This document shows, piece by piece, positions 6,625 through 13,638 of a DNA stretch of 21,050 nt (its first letter is position 1; the number at the start of each line of letters is the position of its first letter). This stretch comes from an uncultured Eubacteriales bacterium (GTDB lineage Bacteria > Bacillota > Clostridia > Lachnospirales > Anaerotignaceae). The stretch is taken from assembly GCA_900546215.1 (NCBI GenBank), contig URCD01000034.1, positions 1-21,050 of the forward strand, written 5' to 3'. A program made the position numbers and the translations under genes. The notes under the pieces are model-generated. The model did no database searches, was not told where the DNA came from, and saw nothing but the letters and a program-made list of their open reading frames with translations.

Positions 6625-7323
6625 TTATCCGATAAATTCTTCTACACATCTCTCATATGCCGCAACGGGGTCAGCCGCCTGTGTTATAGGCCTTCCGACA
6701 ACGATATAATCCGAACCTATTTCCCTTGCCCTGGCAGGAGTTGTTATTCTTACCTGGTCCCCTGCTTCGCTGTCGGCAAATCTTATTCCGGGAGTAACCG
6801 TAACAAAGCTGTTTCCGCACGCGTCATGTACCCTTTCAGATTCTAAAGGTGAGCACACAACTCCGTCAAGCCCTGCTGTTCTTGCGTTTTGGGCATAGTG
6901 CATTACAGTTTCCTCAAGGCTTTTATTTATGTAAAGCTCCTTCTGCATTCTTTCTTCATCAGTGGATGTGAGCTGCGTAACGGCTATAAGCATTGGCCTT
7001 GTGCCGTCGGCCCTTGTAAGGCCCTTAAGCGCCGCCTCCATCATGGCTATTGTACCCGCAGCATGGATATTTACCATATCTACGTCAAGTCCTGAAAGCA
7101 CCTTCATTGCCTTCATAACCGTATTGGGAATGTCATGCAGCTTCAAATCAAGAAAAATCTTATGTCCTCTTTTTTTGATTTCCCTTACGATCTGCGGTCC
7201 CTCGGCATAAAAAAGCTCCATGCCTATTTTTACAAACGGCTTTTTGCCTGTAAATCTGTCAAGGAAAACAAAGGTTTCCTCAGCGCTGTTAAAATCACAA
7301 GCTATAATTACATCCTTACCCAT
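6625..7323 (-). CDS. pyrF: Orotidine 5'-phosphate decarboxylase PyrF
   Basis: PyrF decarboxylates OMP to UMP, the last step of the pathway. At 232 residues it is a class 1 (short, bacterial) enzyme. The catalytic tetrad segment reads FLDLKLHDIPNTV, with Asp59, Lys61 and Asp64 in the expected D-x-K-x-x-D spacing. The phosphate-binding end VTPGIRF and YIVVGRPIT is intact. Its start overlaps the pyrD stop by one base (TGATG), with GGAGGTG upstream, indicating coupled translation. The late sequence ITQAADPVAAYE is also typical. Confidence 0.97.
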   Translation of the reverse strand: MGKDVIIACDFNSAEETFVFLDRFTGKKPFVKIGMELFYAEGPQIVREIKKRGHKIFLDLKLHDIPNTVMKAMKVLSGLDVDMVNIHAAGTIAMMEAALKGLTRADGTRPMLIAVTQLTSTDEERMQKELYINKSLEETVMHYAQNARTAGLDGVVCSPLESERVHDACGNSFVTVTPGIRFADSEAGDQVRITTPARAREIGSDYIVVGRPITQAADPVAAYERCVEEFIG

Positions 7324-8234
7324 CAGTGCGCACCTCCGATAATACTTTTTAAATCCTCTATTTTATATTTTTCCATAACCATTGGAAGCTCCTCGATTAT
7401 ATTTCTGCATGCGAACGGCTCAACGAGGTTAGCCGCGCCGACCTCGACCGCAGACGCGCCGGCCAGCATCATTTCTATTACATCCTCAGCGGTTGTAACT
7501 CCTCCCATACCTATTATGGGGATTTTTACGGCCTCATACACCTGGTACACCATCCTGAGCGCCACTGGGAATATCGCTGTCCCCGAAAAGCCTCCCATTT
7601 TATTTGCCACAACTGGCTTTTTAGTCTTTAAGTCAATTCTCATTCCAAGCAGTGTATTTATCATGCTTATTCCGTCTGCCCCTGCATCCTCACAGGCTTT
7701 GGCAATCTGCACTATATCGGTTACATTGGGACTAAGCTTTATATAGACAGGCTTTGACGTTACGGCCTTTACGGCACTTGTAACCTGTGCGGCCGCCTCT
7801 GCCGATGTACCGAAGGCCATGCCTCCGTTATGAACGTTCGGACAGCTCACGTTTACCTCTATAATACCTACCTGCTCTTCCTTATCTATTCTTTCACAGC
7901 AGTAAGCGTACTCGTCAACCGAGAAGCCGCTGATGTTTGCTACAACCTTTTTATTAAAGCACTTTTTAAGCTTCGGAAGCTCCTCTGAAATCACCCTGTC
8001 TATACCGGGGTTCTGCAGTCCCACAGAATTTATCATTCCAACGGGGCATTCGGCTATTCTAGGAGTTGGATTTCCGAAACGAGGCTCCCTGGTTGTGCCT
8101 TTAAAGGAGAAGCTTCCCAAAATATTTATGTCATAAAGCTCGGCAAACTCATAGCCATAGCCAAAGGTACCGCTGGCGGGGATAATCGGATTGTCAAGCT
8201 CAAGTCCGCTCAATGTGACCTTTGTATTTACCAT
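7323..8234 (-). CDS. pyrD: Dihydroorotate dehydrogenase (class 1B) catalytic subunit PyrD
   Basis: PyrD oxidises dihydroorotate to orotate on FMN. Class 1B enzymes pass the electrons through PyrK to NAD+. The catalytic base is a cysteine in the NVSCPNVHNGG motif (Cys131), as expected for class 1 rather than class 2. LDNPIIPASGTFGYG near the start and GMGGVTTAEDVIEMMLAGA near the end are the FMN-site landmarks. The frame is open to 8273, but I choose the ATG at 8234 (303 residues, MVNTKVTLSG...). It has GGAGGAG 6 bases upstream and gives the standard N-terminus; it overlaps the end of pyrK by 7 bases. The overlap suggests balanced production of the two subunits. Confidence 0.96.
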   Translation of the reverse strand: MVNTKVTLSGLELDNPIIPASGTFGYGYEFAELYDINILGSFSFKGTTREPRFGNPTPRIAECPVGMINSVGLQNPGIDRVISEELPKLKKCFNKKVVANISGFSVDEYAYCCERIDKEEQVGIIEVNVSCPNVHNGGMAFGTSAEAAAQVTSAVKAVTSKPVYIKLSPNVTDIVQIAKACEDAGADGISMINTLLGMRIDLKTKKPVVANKMGGFSGTAIFPVALRMVYQVYEAVKIPIIGMGGVTTAEDVIEMMLAGASAVEVGAANLVEPFACRNIIEELPMVMEKYKIEDLKSIIGGAH

Positions 8235-8959
8235 ATTATCTCCTCCTTTTCCAGAACAGGTCCGTCCTTGCATATTCTTTTATTTCCGTATTTTGTTTCA
8301 CAGCTGCAGCCCATGCACGCGCCGAAGCCGCAGCCCATTCTTTCCTCAAAGCTGAACTGCCCGCTTGTGCCTATTGTATTATATACAGCCTTAAGCATTG
8401 GCTCCGGTCCGCATGTGTAAACATAGCTGTATTCAAGACCATTTACGGCGTCCGTTACAAAGCCCTTTACTCCGGTGCTTCCGTCAGCCGTTGCGATAAT
8501 TACATCCGCTCCGAGAGCTTTGAACTCATCTTCATAAAATATTTCATCAGAACCGTTAAAGCCCATAATTACTGTAGGTCTTTTGCCCTCGCCTATCAGC
8601 TTTTTGCAGAGACAGTACATAGGAGGGACTCCTGCGCCGCCGCCTATAAGCAGAGGCAAGTCCCCGCTTTTTGAAAGATCATAGCCGTTTCCAAGCCCTG
8701 TGAGTATATCAAGCTGAACTCCTTTAGCAAGTTCTGACATATACTCCGTTCCTTTTCCCACGGCTTTATATATTATGGTAAGCCTGCCGCTTTCGTAATC
8801 GCACACCGATATTGGCCTGCGAAGGTAAAAGCCCTCGAGCTTTATGTTCACAAACTGTCCCGGACCGCTTATTGCGGACGTATCCCCGGCAAGCACCATT
8901 TTGTAAGTGTTTACAGCGATTTTAATATTTTCCTCTACCGTAAAAACGCTTTGCATCAT
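8228..8959 (-). CDS. pyrK: Dihydroorotate dehydrogenase electron transfer subunit PyrK
   Basis: PyrK carries FAD and a [2Fe-2S] cluster and moves electrons from PyrD to NAD+. The FAD region reads LRRPISVCDYESGRLTI. The nucleotide-binding segment is PLLIGGGAGVPPMYCLCKKL. The C-terminal cluster motif CGFGACMGCSC followed by a later cysteine in KRICKDGPVL gives the C-x4-C-x2-C...C ligand set. The frame is open to a GTG at 8986 that overlaps the pyrC stop (GTGA), and ATGs occur at 8980, 8959 and 8956. I prefer 8959 (MMQSVFTVEEN...) because a purine-rich stretch (GTGAG) lies 4-8 bases before it and it gives a family-like N-terminus. The start is uncertain, the identity is not. Confidence 0.95.
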   Translation of the reverse strand: MMQSVFTVEENIKIAVNTYKMVLAGDTSAISGPGQFVNIKLEGFYLRRPISVCDYESGRLTIIYKAVGKGTEYMSELAKGVQLDILTGLGNGYDLSKSGDLPLLIGGGAGVPPMYCLCKKLIGEGKRPTVIMGFNGSDEIFYEDEFKALGADVIIATADGSTGVKGFVTDAVNGLEYSYVYTCGPEPMLKAVYNTIGTSGQFSFEERMGCGFGACMGCSCETKYGNKRICKDGPVLEKEEIIW

Positions 8960-8982
8960 AAATCTCACATCCCCATACATTA

Positions 8983-10245
8983 TCACGCTTTATAGACTAT
9001 ATTCCCGTTTACCATTGTCATAAGGCATTTCCCATAGACCTGACGTCCCTCAAAGGGCGTACTCCTCCCCTTTGACAGGAAGCTTTCAGGCTCTACCGTA
9101 TACTTAGCGTCAAGGTCAAACACAGTAATATCCGCAGGCTGTCCGCAGGCAATGCCCGAGCCTATTTTAAACCTTTTCTGCGCGTTTGTGTTTAAAAGCT
9201 CCATGAGCCTTTCAAGGCCTATAACTCCCTTTCTGACAAGTTCAGTATAAACTATAGGGAAGGCTGTTTCCAGTCCGACAACGCCCATCAGTCTTCCCTT
9301 CAGGCCTTTATTTTTTTCCTCCGCTGTATGTGGCGCATGGTCGGTTGCGATAAACTCAATGGTTCCGTCCTTTATGCCCTCAAGCAGCGCCAGTCTGTCG
9401 CTTTCGTCCCTGATTGGAGGATTCATCTTAAAGCGTCCTTCCTCCTTTAAATCCATGTCGTTAAAAACGAGGTAATGGGGGCCTGTCTCACAGCTTATGT
9501 CAACTCCGTCAGCCTTTGCCCTTCTTATAAGCTCAACGCTCTCCTTAGTGGAAATATGGCAAACATGATATTGGCAGCCTGTTTCCTTAACAAGCTGTAT
9601 ATCCCTCTCAATCTGCTTCCACTCACTCTCAGAGCATATGCCCTTATGTCCGTGAAGTCTGGCATATTTTCCTTTATGGATATAGCCTCCCTCAAGCAGA
9701 GTATTGTCCTCGCAGTGGGCTACAATCATTTTTCCCAATGCCTTTGCCTTTAACATAGCTTTTCTCATCATGACGTCGTTCTGCACGCCGTGCCCGTCAT
9801 CCGAAAAAGCTATTGCATAGGGCGCCATGCCCTCTAAATCAGCAAGCTCTTCTCCCATTTCACCGACCGTTATAGCCCCGTATGGATAGACGTGAACTGC
9901 CGCTGTTTTGTCTATCGCCTCAGCCTCAAGCAAAATATTTTCAACCGAATCCGGCACGGGCTTAAGGTTAGGCATAGCGCATACGGAGGTATATCCTCCA
10001 TGGGCCGCCGCCATTGTTCCCGTTTTGATTGTTTCTTTACACAAAAAACCCGGTTCTCTCAGATGAACATGAACATCTGTAAAACCGGGAAAAATATATT
10101 TATTATTAAAATCAAAAGAAACAACGCTTTCGCCATTGGGAAAGCTGCCGTCAACGGAAACAATTATATTGTCTTTTATAAAGACATCTGTCTTTCTAAA
10201 CTGACTGTCAATGTATACATTAGCGTTTTTCAATAAATACTCCAT
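8983..10245 (-). CDS. pyrC: Dihydroorotase PyrC (type I)
   Basis: PyrC closes N-carbamoyl-aspartate to dihydroorotate using zinc. The 420-residue length and FTDVHVHLREPGF motif (His59, His61) are those of the longer type I bacterial enzymes rather than the E. coli type. Other landmarks are AFSDDGHGVQ, VAHCEDNTL, YHVCHISTKES and IATDHAPHTAEEK, which supply further metal ligands and the catalytic aspartate. It is the first gene of the pyr operon. The ATG has GGAGG 8 bases upstream and follows the promoter at 10282-10310 by a short leader. The final codons overlap the open frame of pyrK, so the two genes are tightly packed. Confidence 0.97.
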   Translation of the reverse strand: MEYLLKNANVYIDSQFRKTDVFIKDNIIVSVDGSFPNGESVVSFDFNNKYIFPGFTDVHVHLREPGFLCKETIKTGTMAAAHGGYTSVCAMPNLKPVPDSVENILLEAEAIDKTAAVHVYPYGAITVGEMGEELADLEGMAPYAIAFSDDGHGVQNDVMMRKAMLKAKALGKMIVAHCEDNTLLEGGYIHKGKYARLHGHKGICSESEWKQIERDIQLVKETGCQYHVCHISTKESVELIRRAKADGVDISCETGPHYLVFNDMDLKEEGRFKMNPPIRDESDRLALLEGIKDGTIEFIATDHAPHTAEEKNKGLKGRLMGVVGLETAFPIVYTELVRKGVIGLERLMELLNTNAQKRFKIGSGIACGQPADITVFDLDAKYTVEPESFLSKGRSTPFEGRQVYGKCLMTMVNGNIVYKA

Positions 10246-10281
10246 TGAATATCCTCCGTTTCCATTCTGTACACCGCAGAT

Positions 10282-10310
10282 ATTTTATCATTAGCGGAAC
10301 AGGCTGTCAA
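10282..10310 (-). promoter_or_regulatory. Promoter of the pyrimidine operon
   Basis: On the minus strand a perfect TTGACA (10310-10305) and TAAAAT (10287-10282) are 17 bases apart. The transcript should begin near 10275, leaving a leader of roughly 30 bases before the pyrC ATG at 10245. That is far too short for a PyrR-type attenuator, and no hairpin with a T-run lies in it. Confidence 0.8.
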
Positions 10311-10326
10311 GGGAGAAATATAATAT

Positions 10327-11070
10327 TTAATCATCAATACCAGTGCCGTCGTCTATGCCAAAGCGAATATTGTCAGTACCCAGGAAATTCATCATATATT
10401 CCTTTGCTTCTTCGCTCCATTCAGGGGCGTATACGGCAACCATATTATAAATGTTGCTTGTCGAAAACCCGTTCATTCCGCATTTTTCATGAAGCTCATC
10501 CCAGTTATTATGGAGCAGCAAGTGCATCCTGTCCATCTCCTCGTCGGAATAATATATTATATTCTTTGTTATCCTGACTGTTTCAAGAGACTCGTCCCAA
10601 GCTATGCTCTCATCTCCAATGCCTATGGCGTTAAGGACGTACCTTAAAGGGATAAAAGCTCGCCCTTCCTTTATTATTGGCAGACAGTCCATCTCAACAT
10701 CTGTTTCTACTCCGTTATTATAGGTTTTTAGTACGTTAGAGCCTATTTGCGCCTGTAAAATAGTATCCCATGTCGTCGCGCGTCTCAATGTAATGGTTTT
10801 GCTTTCTTTATCCCACACAGGTTCAATCGACGGCTCCGCTACTACATTTTGTACATACTCAAGCGGTATTTGTATACGTCCGTACTCGTCTGCGAATATG
10901 GGTATGTCATGATATCTTTTAGAGTATTCCTTATCGTTTATATTGTAAATAACCCTATCGGAGCCAAGTTTTAATTCTACAATGGAGTTGGGATACTCGT
11001 CCGCAAAGCTCACGGAATTTATATTGATTACCGAAAAAACAAATACGAGCAGGAAAATTGTCTTTTTCAT
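10327..11070 (-). CDS. Secreted protein with copper-amine-oxidase-N-like repeats
   Basis: A 247-residue exported protein. It has a signal peptide (MKK, a hydrophobic core, then S-F-A before D24). The mature part carries two stretches resembling the copper amine oxidase N-terminal-like domain (PF07833), a small beta-rich module common in clostridial secreted and cell-wall proteins. One runs from about residue 35 to 95, with IPLEYVQNVV and WDKESKTITLRR; the other from about 108 to 170, with AFIPLRYVLNAIG and WDESLETVRI. The last 75 residues match nothing I recognise and end in an acidic tail (GIDDGTGIDD). No catalytic domain is visible. The frame opens at a TTG (11073), but the next codon, ATG at 11070, has AGGAGGTGA at ideal spacing. 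It may be co-transcribed with the CPBP gene upstream. Confidence 0.75.
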   Translation of the reverse strand: MKKTIFLLVFVFSVININSVSFADEYPNSIVELKLGSDRVIYNINDKEYSKRYHDIPIFADEYGRIQIPLEYVQNVVAEPSIEPVWDKESKTITLRRATTWDTILQAQIGSNVLKTYNNGVETDVEMDCLPIIKEGRAFIPLRYVLNAIGIGDESIAWDESLETVRITKNIIYYSDEEMDRMHLLLHNNWDELHEKCGMNGFSTSNIYNMVAVYAPEWSEEAKEYMMNFLGTDNIRFGIDDGTGIDD

Positions 11071-11153
11071 CAAATCACCTCCTAACTATTCGTAAAGATA
11101 TACATTAACTCTAAAATAATCTTGAGCATCTGTCCTTTTTACAGTCCTGTTTA

Positions 11154-12080
11154 TTATGAAACAGAATTTACGCTTAGGACTGTCGATATTAAAAAATAAA
11201 GTATCACAGCCAGCATAAGGCCAGAAGTGAAAAAATATTTTACTGCATTTTTCTCAGTTTTATTTCCATTCCAATAATCATTTATTGCCTTTCCCTTTAC
11301 AGCCAGCAGAGATATGCTTGCCACCGCGCATAAAATCATGAACATATTATTTACAGTCCACAGGGCATCCCAGTACGAGCCTAAAAATCCCATTGCCTCT
11401 ACAAGCAAATTATTTAAAATATGCAGAACAACCGCCGCGCCGAGCGAATACTCCATGGCCAGATAGCCGAAAAGCATTCCTACTAAAAAGGTTATCGGGA
11501 GCTGGACAATATTCTGATGAATAAGTCCGAATAAAAACGCTGAAATTATTATTGCAAAAACCTTACCGTATGGAGCAAGCTTCTTCATAATAATTCCGCG
11601 AAAAAGCAGTTCCTCACTAAGGGGAGCAAACACGACAGAATAAACAATTCCGGATATATAGATTGAAGGGTCGCTCGCAAGCGAGGTAGCTTCCTCCATG
11701 CCATAGCCCAGCTGCGACAGAAATAGCTCAAACGGCTGCAAAATACTGTTTCCAAAAAACTGCATTCCCTGCATCAGTATAAAAAATATAAATATCGTTT
11801 TAAAGCCAGCGGTTTTATTTCTTTTAAATGAAGGCGGCTGTCTGTAGCATAGATAAACGGCAAAAACAGAAATTGTCGAGGCCAGTATAAGCGACAATCC
11901 TGTATTATATACAATGTCATATATTTCCTGTAAATCCATGCCGGGATTTTTTATGTAAATGTACTGGGCCAAGCCTAAATCGGTCATATTTACTATAGCT
12001 ATAAACAAAATATTATAAATTATTATTGCCAGCGCCATGAAATTGAAGTATCTTTTGGCTGTTCTTTTATCCAAATCCAT
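11154..12080 (-). CDS. CPBP family intramembrane metalloprotease
   Basis: A polytopic membrane protein of the CPBP (CAAX protease and bacteriocin-processing, Abi) family. All three family motifs are seen: EELLFRGIIMKKL (the E-E-x3-R motif), FGLIHQN (F-x3-H) and HILNNLLVEA (H-x3-N), which together build the metal site inside the membrane. About eight hydrophobic segments can be counted. The frame opens at 12098, but the ATG at 12080 (308 residues, MDLDKRTAKR...) has AGGAGA 6-8 bases upstream and is the better start. In bacteria such enzymes are tied to bacteriocin immunity, peptide maturation or protein sorting; no bacteriocin gene is visible nearby, so the substrate is unknown. A T-A-rich region with TATAAT-like boxes lies just upstream. 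Confidence 0.88.
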   Translation of the reverse strand: MDLDKRTAKRYFNFMALAIIIYNILFIAIVNMTDLGLAQYIYIKNPGMDLQEIYDIVYNTGLSLILASTISVFAVYLCYRQPPSFKRNKTAGFKTIFIFFILMQGMQFFGNSILQPFELFLSQLGYGMEEATSLASDPSIYISGIVYSVVFAPLSEELLFRGIIMKKLAPYGKVFAIIISAFLFGLIHQNIVQLPITFLVGMLFGYLAMEYSLGAAVVLHILNNLLVEAMGFLGSYWDALWTVNNMFMILCAVASISLLAVKGKAINDYWNGNKTEKNAVKYFFTSGLMLAVILYFLISTVLSVNSVS

Positions 12081-12312
12081 AAAAACTTCTCCTATCATAT
12101 ATTATATATAACAGTCTAAAGGAAAACTAAACGAACAGCAACCAAACACAATCCTAATTTTCCCTTTCTTAAATCCGTCATTTTTCCATACATTTTTTAA
12201 CAATAATTCTCCAATAACTACCTGTAATATTTAATTCAGCCCGTGAAATAATACTAGCGTAACACAAAAACAGTTACAAACAAATGAAACATAAATCAGG
12301 AGGTTGATTTTA

Positions 12313-12525
12313 ATGTCATCTAACAGAAGTTCAAACAGAGCAGAGGTTCCCGAAGCAAGAGAAGCACTTGACCAGTTCAAGTATGAAGTAGCTCAGGAGC
12401 TCAACATCCCCTTAAAAAGAGGTTACAATGGTGACCTCACATCCGCACAGAACGGTTATGTAGGCGGATATATGGTTAAAAAGATGATTGAAGCACAGGA
12501 AAAACAGATGTCAGGTATGCGCTAA
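12313..12525 (+). CDS. Alpha/beta-type small acid-soluble spore protein
   Basis: A 70-residue spore-core protein that coats and protects DNA in dormant spores and is degraded at germination. The sequence has the family core: LDQFKYEVAQELNIPL, which contains the GPR protease recognition site around KYEVA, and GDLTSAQNGYVGGYMVKKMI. AGGAGG at 12298-12303 lies 9 bases before the ATG at 12313; the frame also opens at a TTG at 12304, which I reject. The family is normally transcribed in the forespore by SigG. I see AATACTA at 12250-12256, close to a SigG -10 box (CATACTA), but no convincing partner -35 at the right distance. The gene is monocistronic and followed by hairpins. It shows that the host forms endospores. 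Confidence 0.96.
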   Translation: MSSNRSSNRAEVPEAREALDQFKYEVAQELNIPLKRGYNGDLTSAQNGYVGGYMVKKMIEAQEKQMSGMR

Positions 12526-12538
12526 TCAGCGTTTTATA

Positions 12539-12563
12539 GTGCCGGCTCTTTGCCGGCACCTTT
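12539..12563 (+). terminator. Terminator hairpin after the spore protein gene
   Basis: GTGCCGGC (12539-12546) and GCCGGCAC (12552-12559) form an 8-bp GC-rich stem with a 5-base loop, followed by CTTT. It begins 13 bases after the stop codon. The T-run is short, so it may leak into the next hairpin. Confidence 0.75.
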
Positions 12564-12564
12564 C

Positions 12565-12593
12565 GCTGAAATCAATTAGGATTTCAGCTTTCT
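12565..12593 (+). terminator. Second hairpin in tandem
   Basis: GCTGAAATC (12565-12573) pairs with GATTTCAGC (12580-12588) across a 6-base loop, followed by TTTCT. It starts 5 bases after the previous stem and may be a backup terminator or part of a structured RNA. Confidence 0.5.
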
Positions 12594-12690
12594 GATAAAT
12601 CTGCTAAGTCCGCCTTATAAAATATCTGCCTTGCAGACAGCGGACATTCTCCCAAGTATCTGCACCCGCCGATATTTAGGAGCAAAAGCG

Positions 12691-12725
12691 GAAGGACGGC
12701 CCTATGGCCGTCCTTCTTATTTTAT
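12691..12725. terminator. Strong hairpin between the spore protein gene and the convergent gene
   Basis: GAAGGACGGCC (12691-12701) and GGCCGTCCTTC (12706-12716) form an 11-bp stem with a CTAT loop. On the plus strand TTATTTTATT follows, making a good intrinsic terminator. It also starts 8 bases beyond the stop of the leftward gene at 12725, where only CCGCTTTTG follows, so it is weaker that way. Confidence 0.75.
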
Positions 12726-13462
12726 TACCATTCCCATTCATCAGGATATCTAAGCTCGTCAAGCAGGCTTAAAAACAAGGAAATATTTCCGTCCTTGGCA
12801 TGCTCCTGCATTGCCCTTTCCTTTGACATGTATTCCTCGTCTCTTTCGGCCAGCTTTTTAATAACCTCAACCGTAAAATCCTCATGGCTGTTTTCATTGT
12901 TGATATATCTTATATTCAAAATGTCAATCCATTCCCTGCAATATCCTTTATATCTCATGTCCTTATTTTGGCATATCGCCTCATAGTCCCTATAGGGCTT
13001 TATGCTTTCAAATCTTTCCTCACCTATTACATTTCTGACCGCATTCCAGACAGAGGCTTGGAAAAAACGGATAAACGCCTTGTCTATATAAAATCTTTCA
13101 CGTATTTTGCCGGCGAGAGAAGAATTTTTATCGGTCATGGTATTGATATAAAAAGCATCGCTCTCCGCCAGTATAATATAGTCGTTTAGTGCGTCCGCAA
13201 CAAATATTGCCTCAGGCAAAAGCATTTTAAACTTATAGCTTGGCGTATCGCACCTTGTCATAAAGCTGTCCCTCTCAGCCCTGTATGCGTGAAGCAGCTC
13301 AAAGACAAAATGCTGTACAACCGAATGGACATATTCATATCCTTCATAGCTTGTCCTGTCTCCGGCCACATTGCTTACAGCCTCTCTTAAAAAATATAAA
13401 TCCTCATAATCGCCGGAAACAAAAACACCGGCGCCGTTTTCTGTTAATTCTACCAGCAGCAT
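12725..13462 (-). CDS. DUF6904-like protein of unknown function
   Basis: A 245-residue soluble protein with no signal peptide or membrane segment. The opening, LTENGAGVFVSGDYEDLYFL, and the following YEGYEYVHSVVQHFVFELLHAYRAERD resemble what I recall of the DUF6904 family; the match is from memory and should be treated as tentative. The C-terminal half is rich in charged helices and aromatic residues and ends DELRYPDEWEW. I see no catalytic motif. GAGGAGG lies 8 bases before the ATG. It has its own promoter with an extended -10 box at 13496-13524 and stands alone between the spore protein gene and the divergent cation transporter. Confidence 0.75.
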   Translation of the reverse strand: MLLVELTENGAGVFVSGDYEDLYFLREAVSNVAGDRTSYEGYEYVHSVVQHFVFELLHAYRAERDSFMTRCDTPSYKFKMLLPEAIFVADALNDYIILAESDAFYINTMTDKNSSLAGKIRERFYIDKAFIRFFQASVWNAVRNVIGEERFESIKPYRDYEAICQNKDMRYKGYCREWIDILNIRYINNENSHEDFTVEVIKKLAERDEEYMSKERAMQEHAKDGNISLFLSLLDELRYPDEWEW

Positions 13463-13495
13463 TCAGTTTTCCTCCTCTTAAGGCTTGATAATTGA

Positions 13496-13524
13496 ATTAT
13501 AGCACATAATAATATCAGTGTCGA
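13496..13524 (-). promoter_or_regulatory. Promoter of the DUF6904-like gene
   Basis: On the minus strand TCGACA (13524-13519) and a perfect TATAAT (13501-13496) are 17 bases apart, and the -10 is extended (TGCTATAAT). The gap to the ATG at 13462 leaves a leader of about 27 bases. Confidence 0.65.
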
Positions 13525-13572
13525 CAAATCGCCTAAAGCCTAAAAAATAAAGCTTCAAAAGGAAATTTATTC

Positions 13573-13601
13573 TTTTTGTTTTAATCTGTTTGTGTTATAA
13601 T
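13573..13601 (+). promoter_or_regulatory. Promoter of the cation transporter gene
   Basis: A perfect TATAAT at 13596-13601 preceded by TGT gives an extended -10 element (TGTTATAAT). The -35 region 17 bases upstream is only a T-run (TTTTTG), which extended -10 promoters tolerate. The start would be about 30 bases before the ATG. Confidence 0.6.
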
Positions 13602-13638
13602 TCTAAGAATATTTAAAATATCGGAGGTCATTTTTGTA

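Noticed and set aside
7135..7746. Plus-strand frame of 203 codons opposite pyrF and pyrD
   Set aside because: Both genes underneath are conserved over their full length on the minus strand; this is a shadow of their codon pattern.
10246..10326. PyrR attenuator or other leader riboswitch before pyrC
   Set aside because: The predicted transcript start leaves only about 30 bases of leader, and no anti-terminator/terminator pair can be drawn.
11130..11180. Hairpin at the end of the CPBP gene (CTGTTT/AAACAG with an outer CAGTCC/GGACTG pair)
   Set aside because: The stem is short, includes the stop codon region and is not followed by a T-run, so I do not call it a terminator.
12223..12256. SigG promoter for the spore protein gene
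   Set aside because: AATACTA at 12250-12256 resembles the -10 box, but the nearest -35-like sequence is about 20 bases away rather than 17-18, so it is mentioned only in the gene entry.
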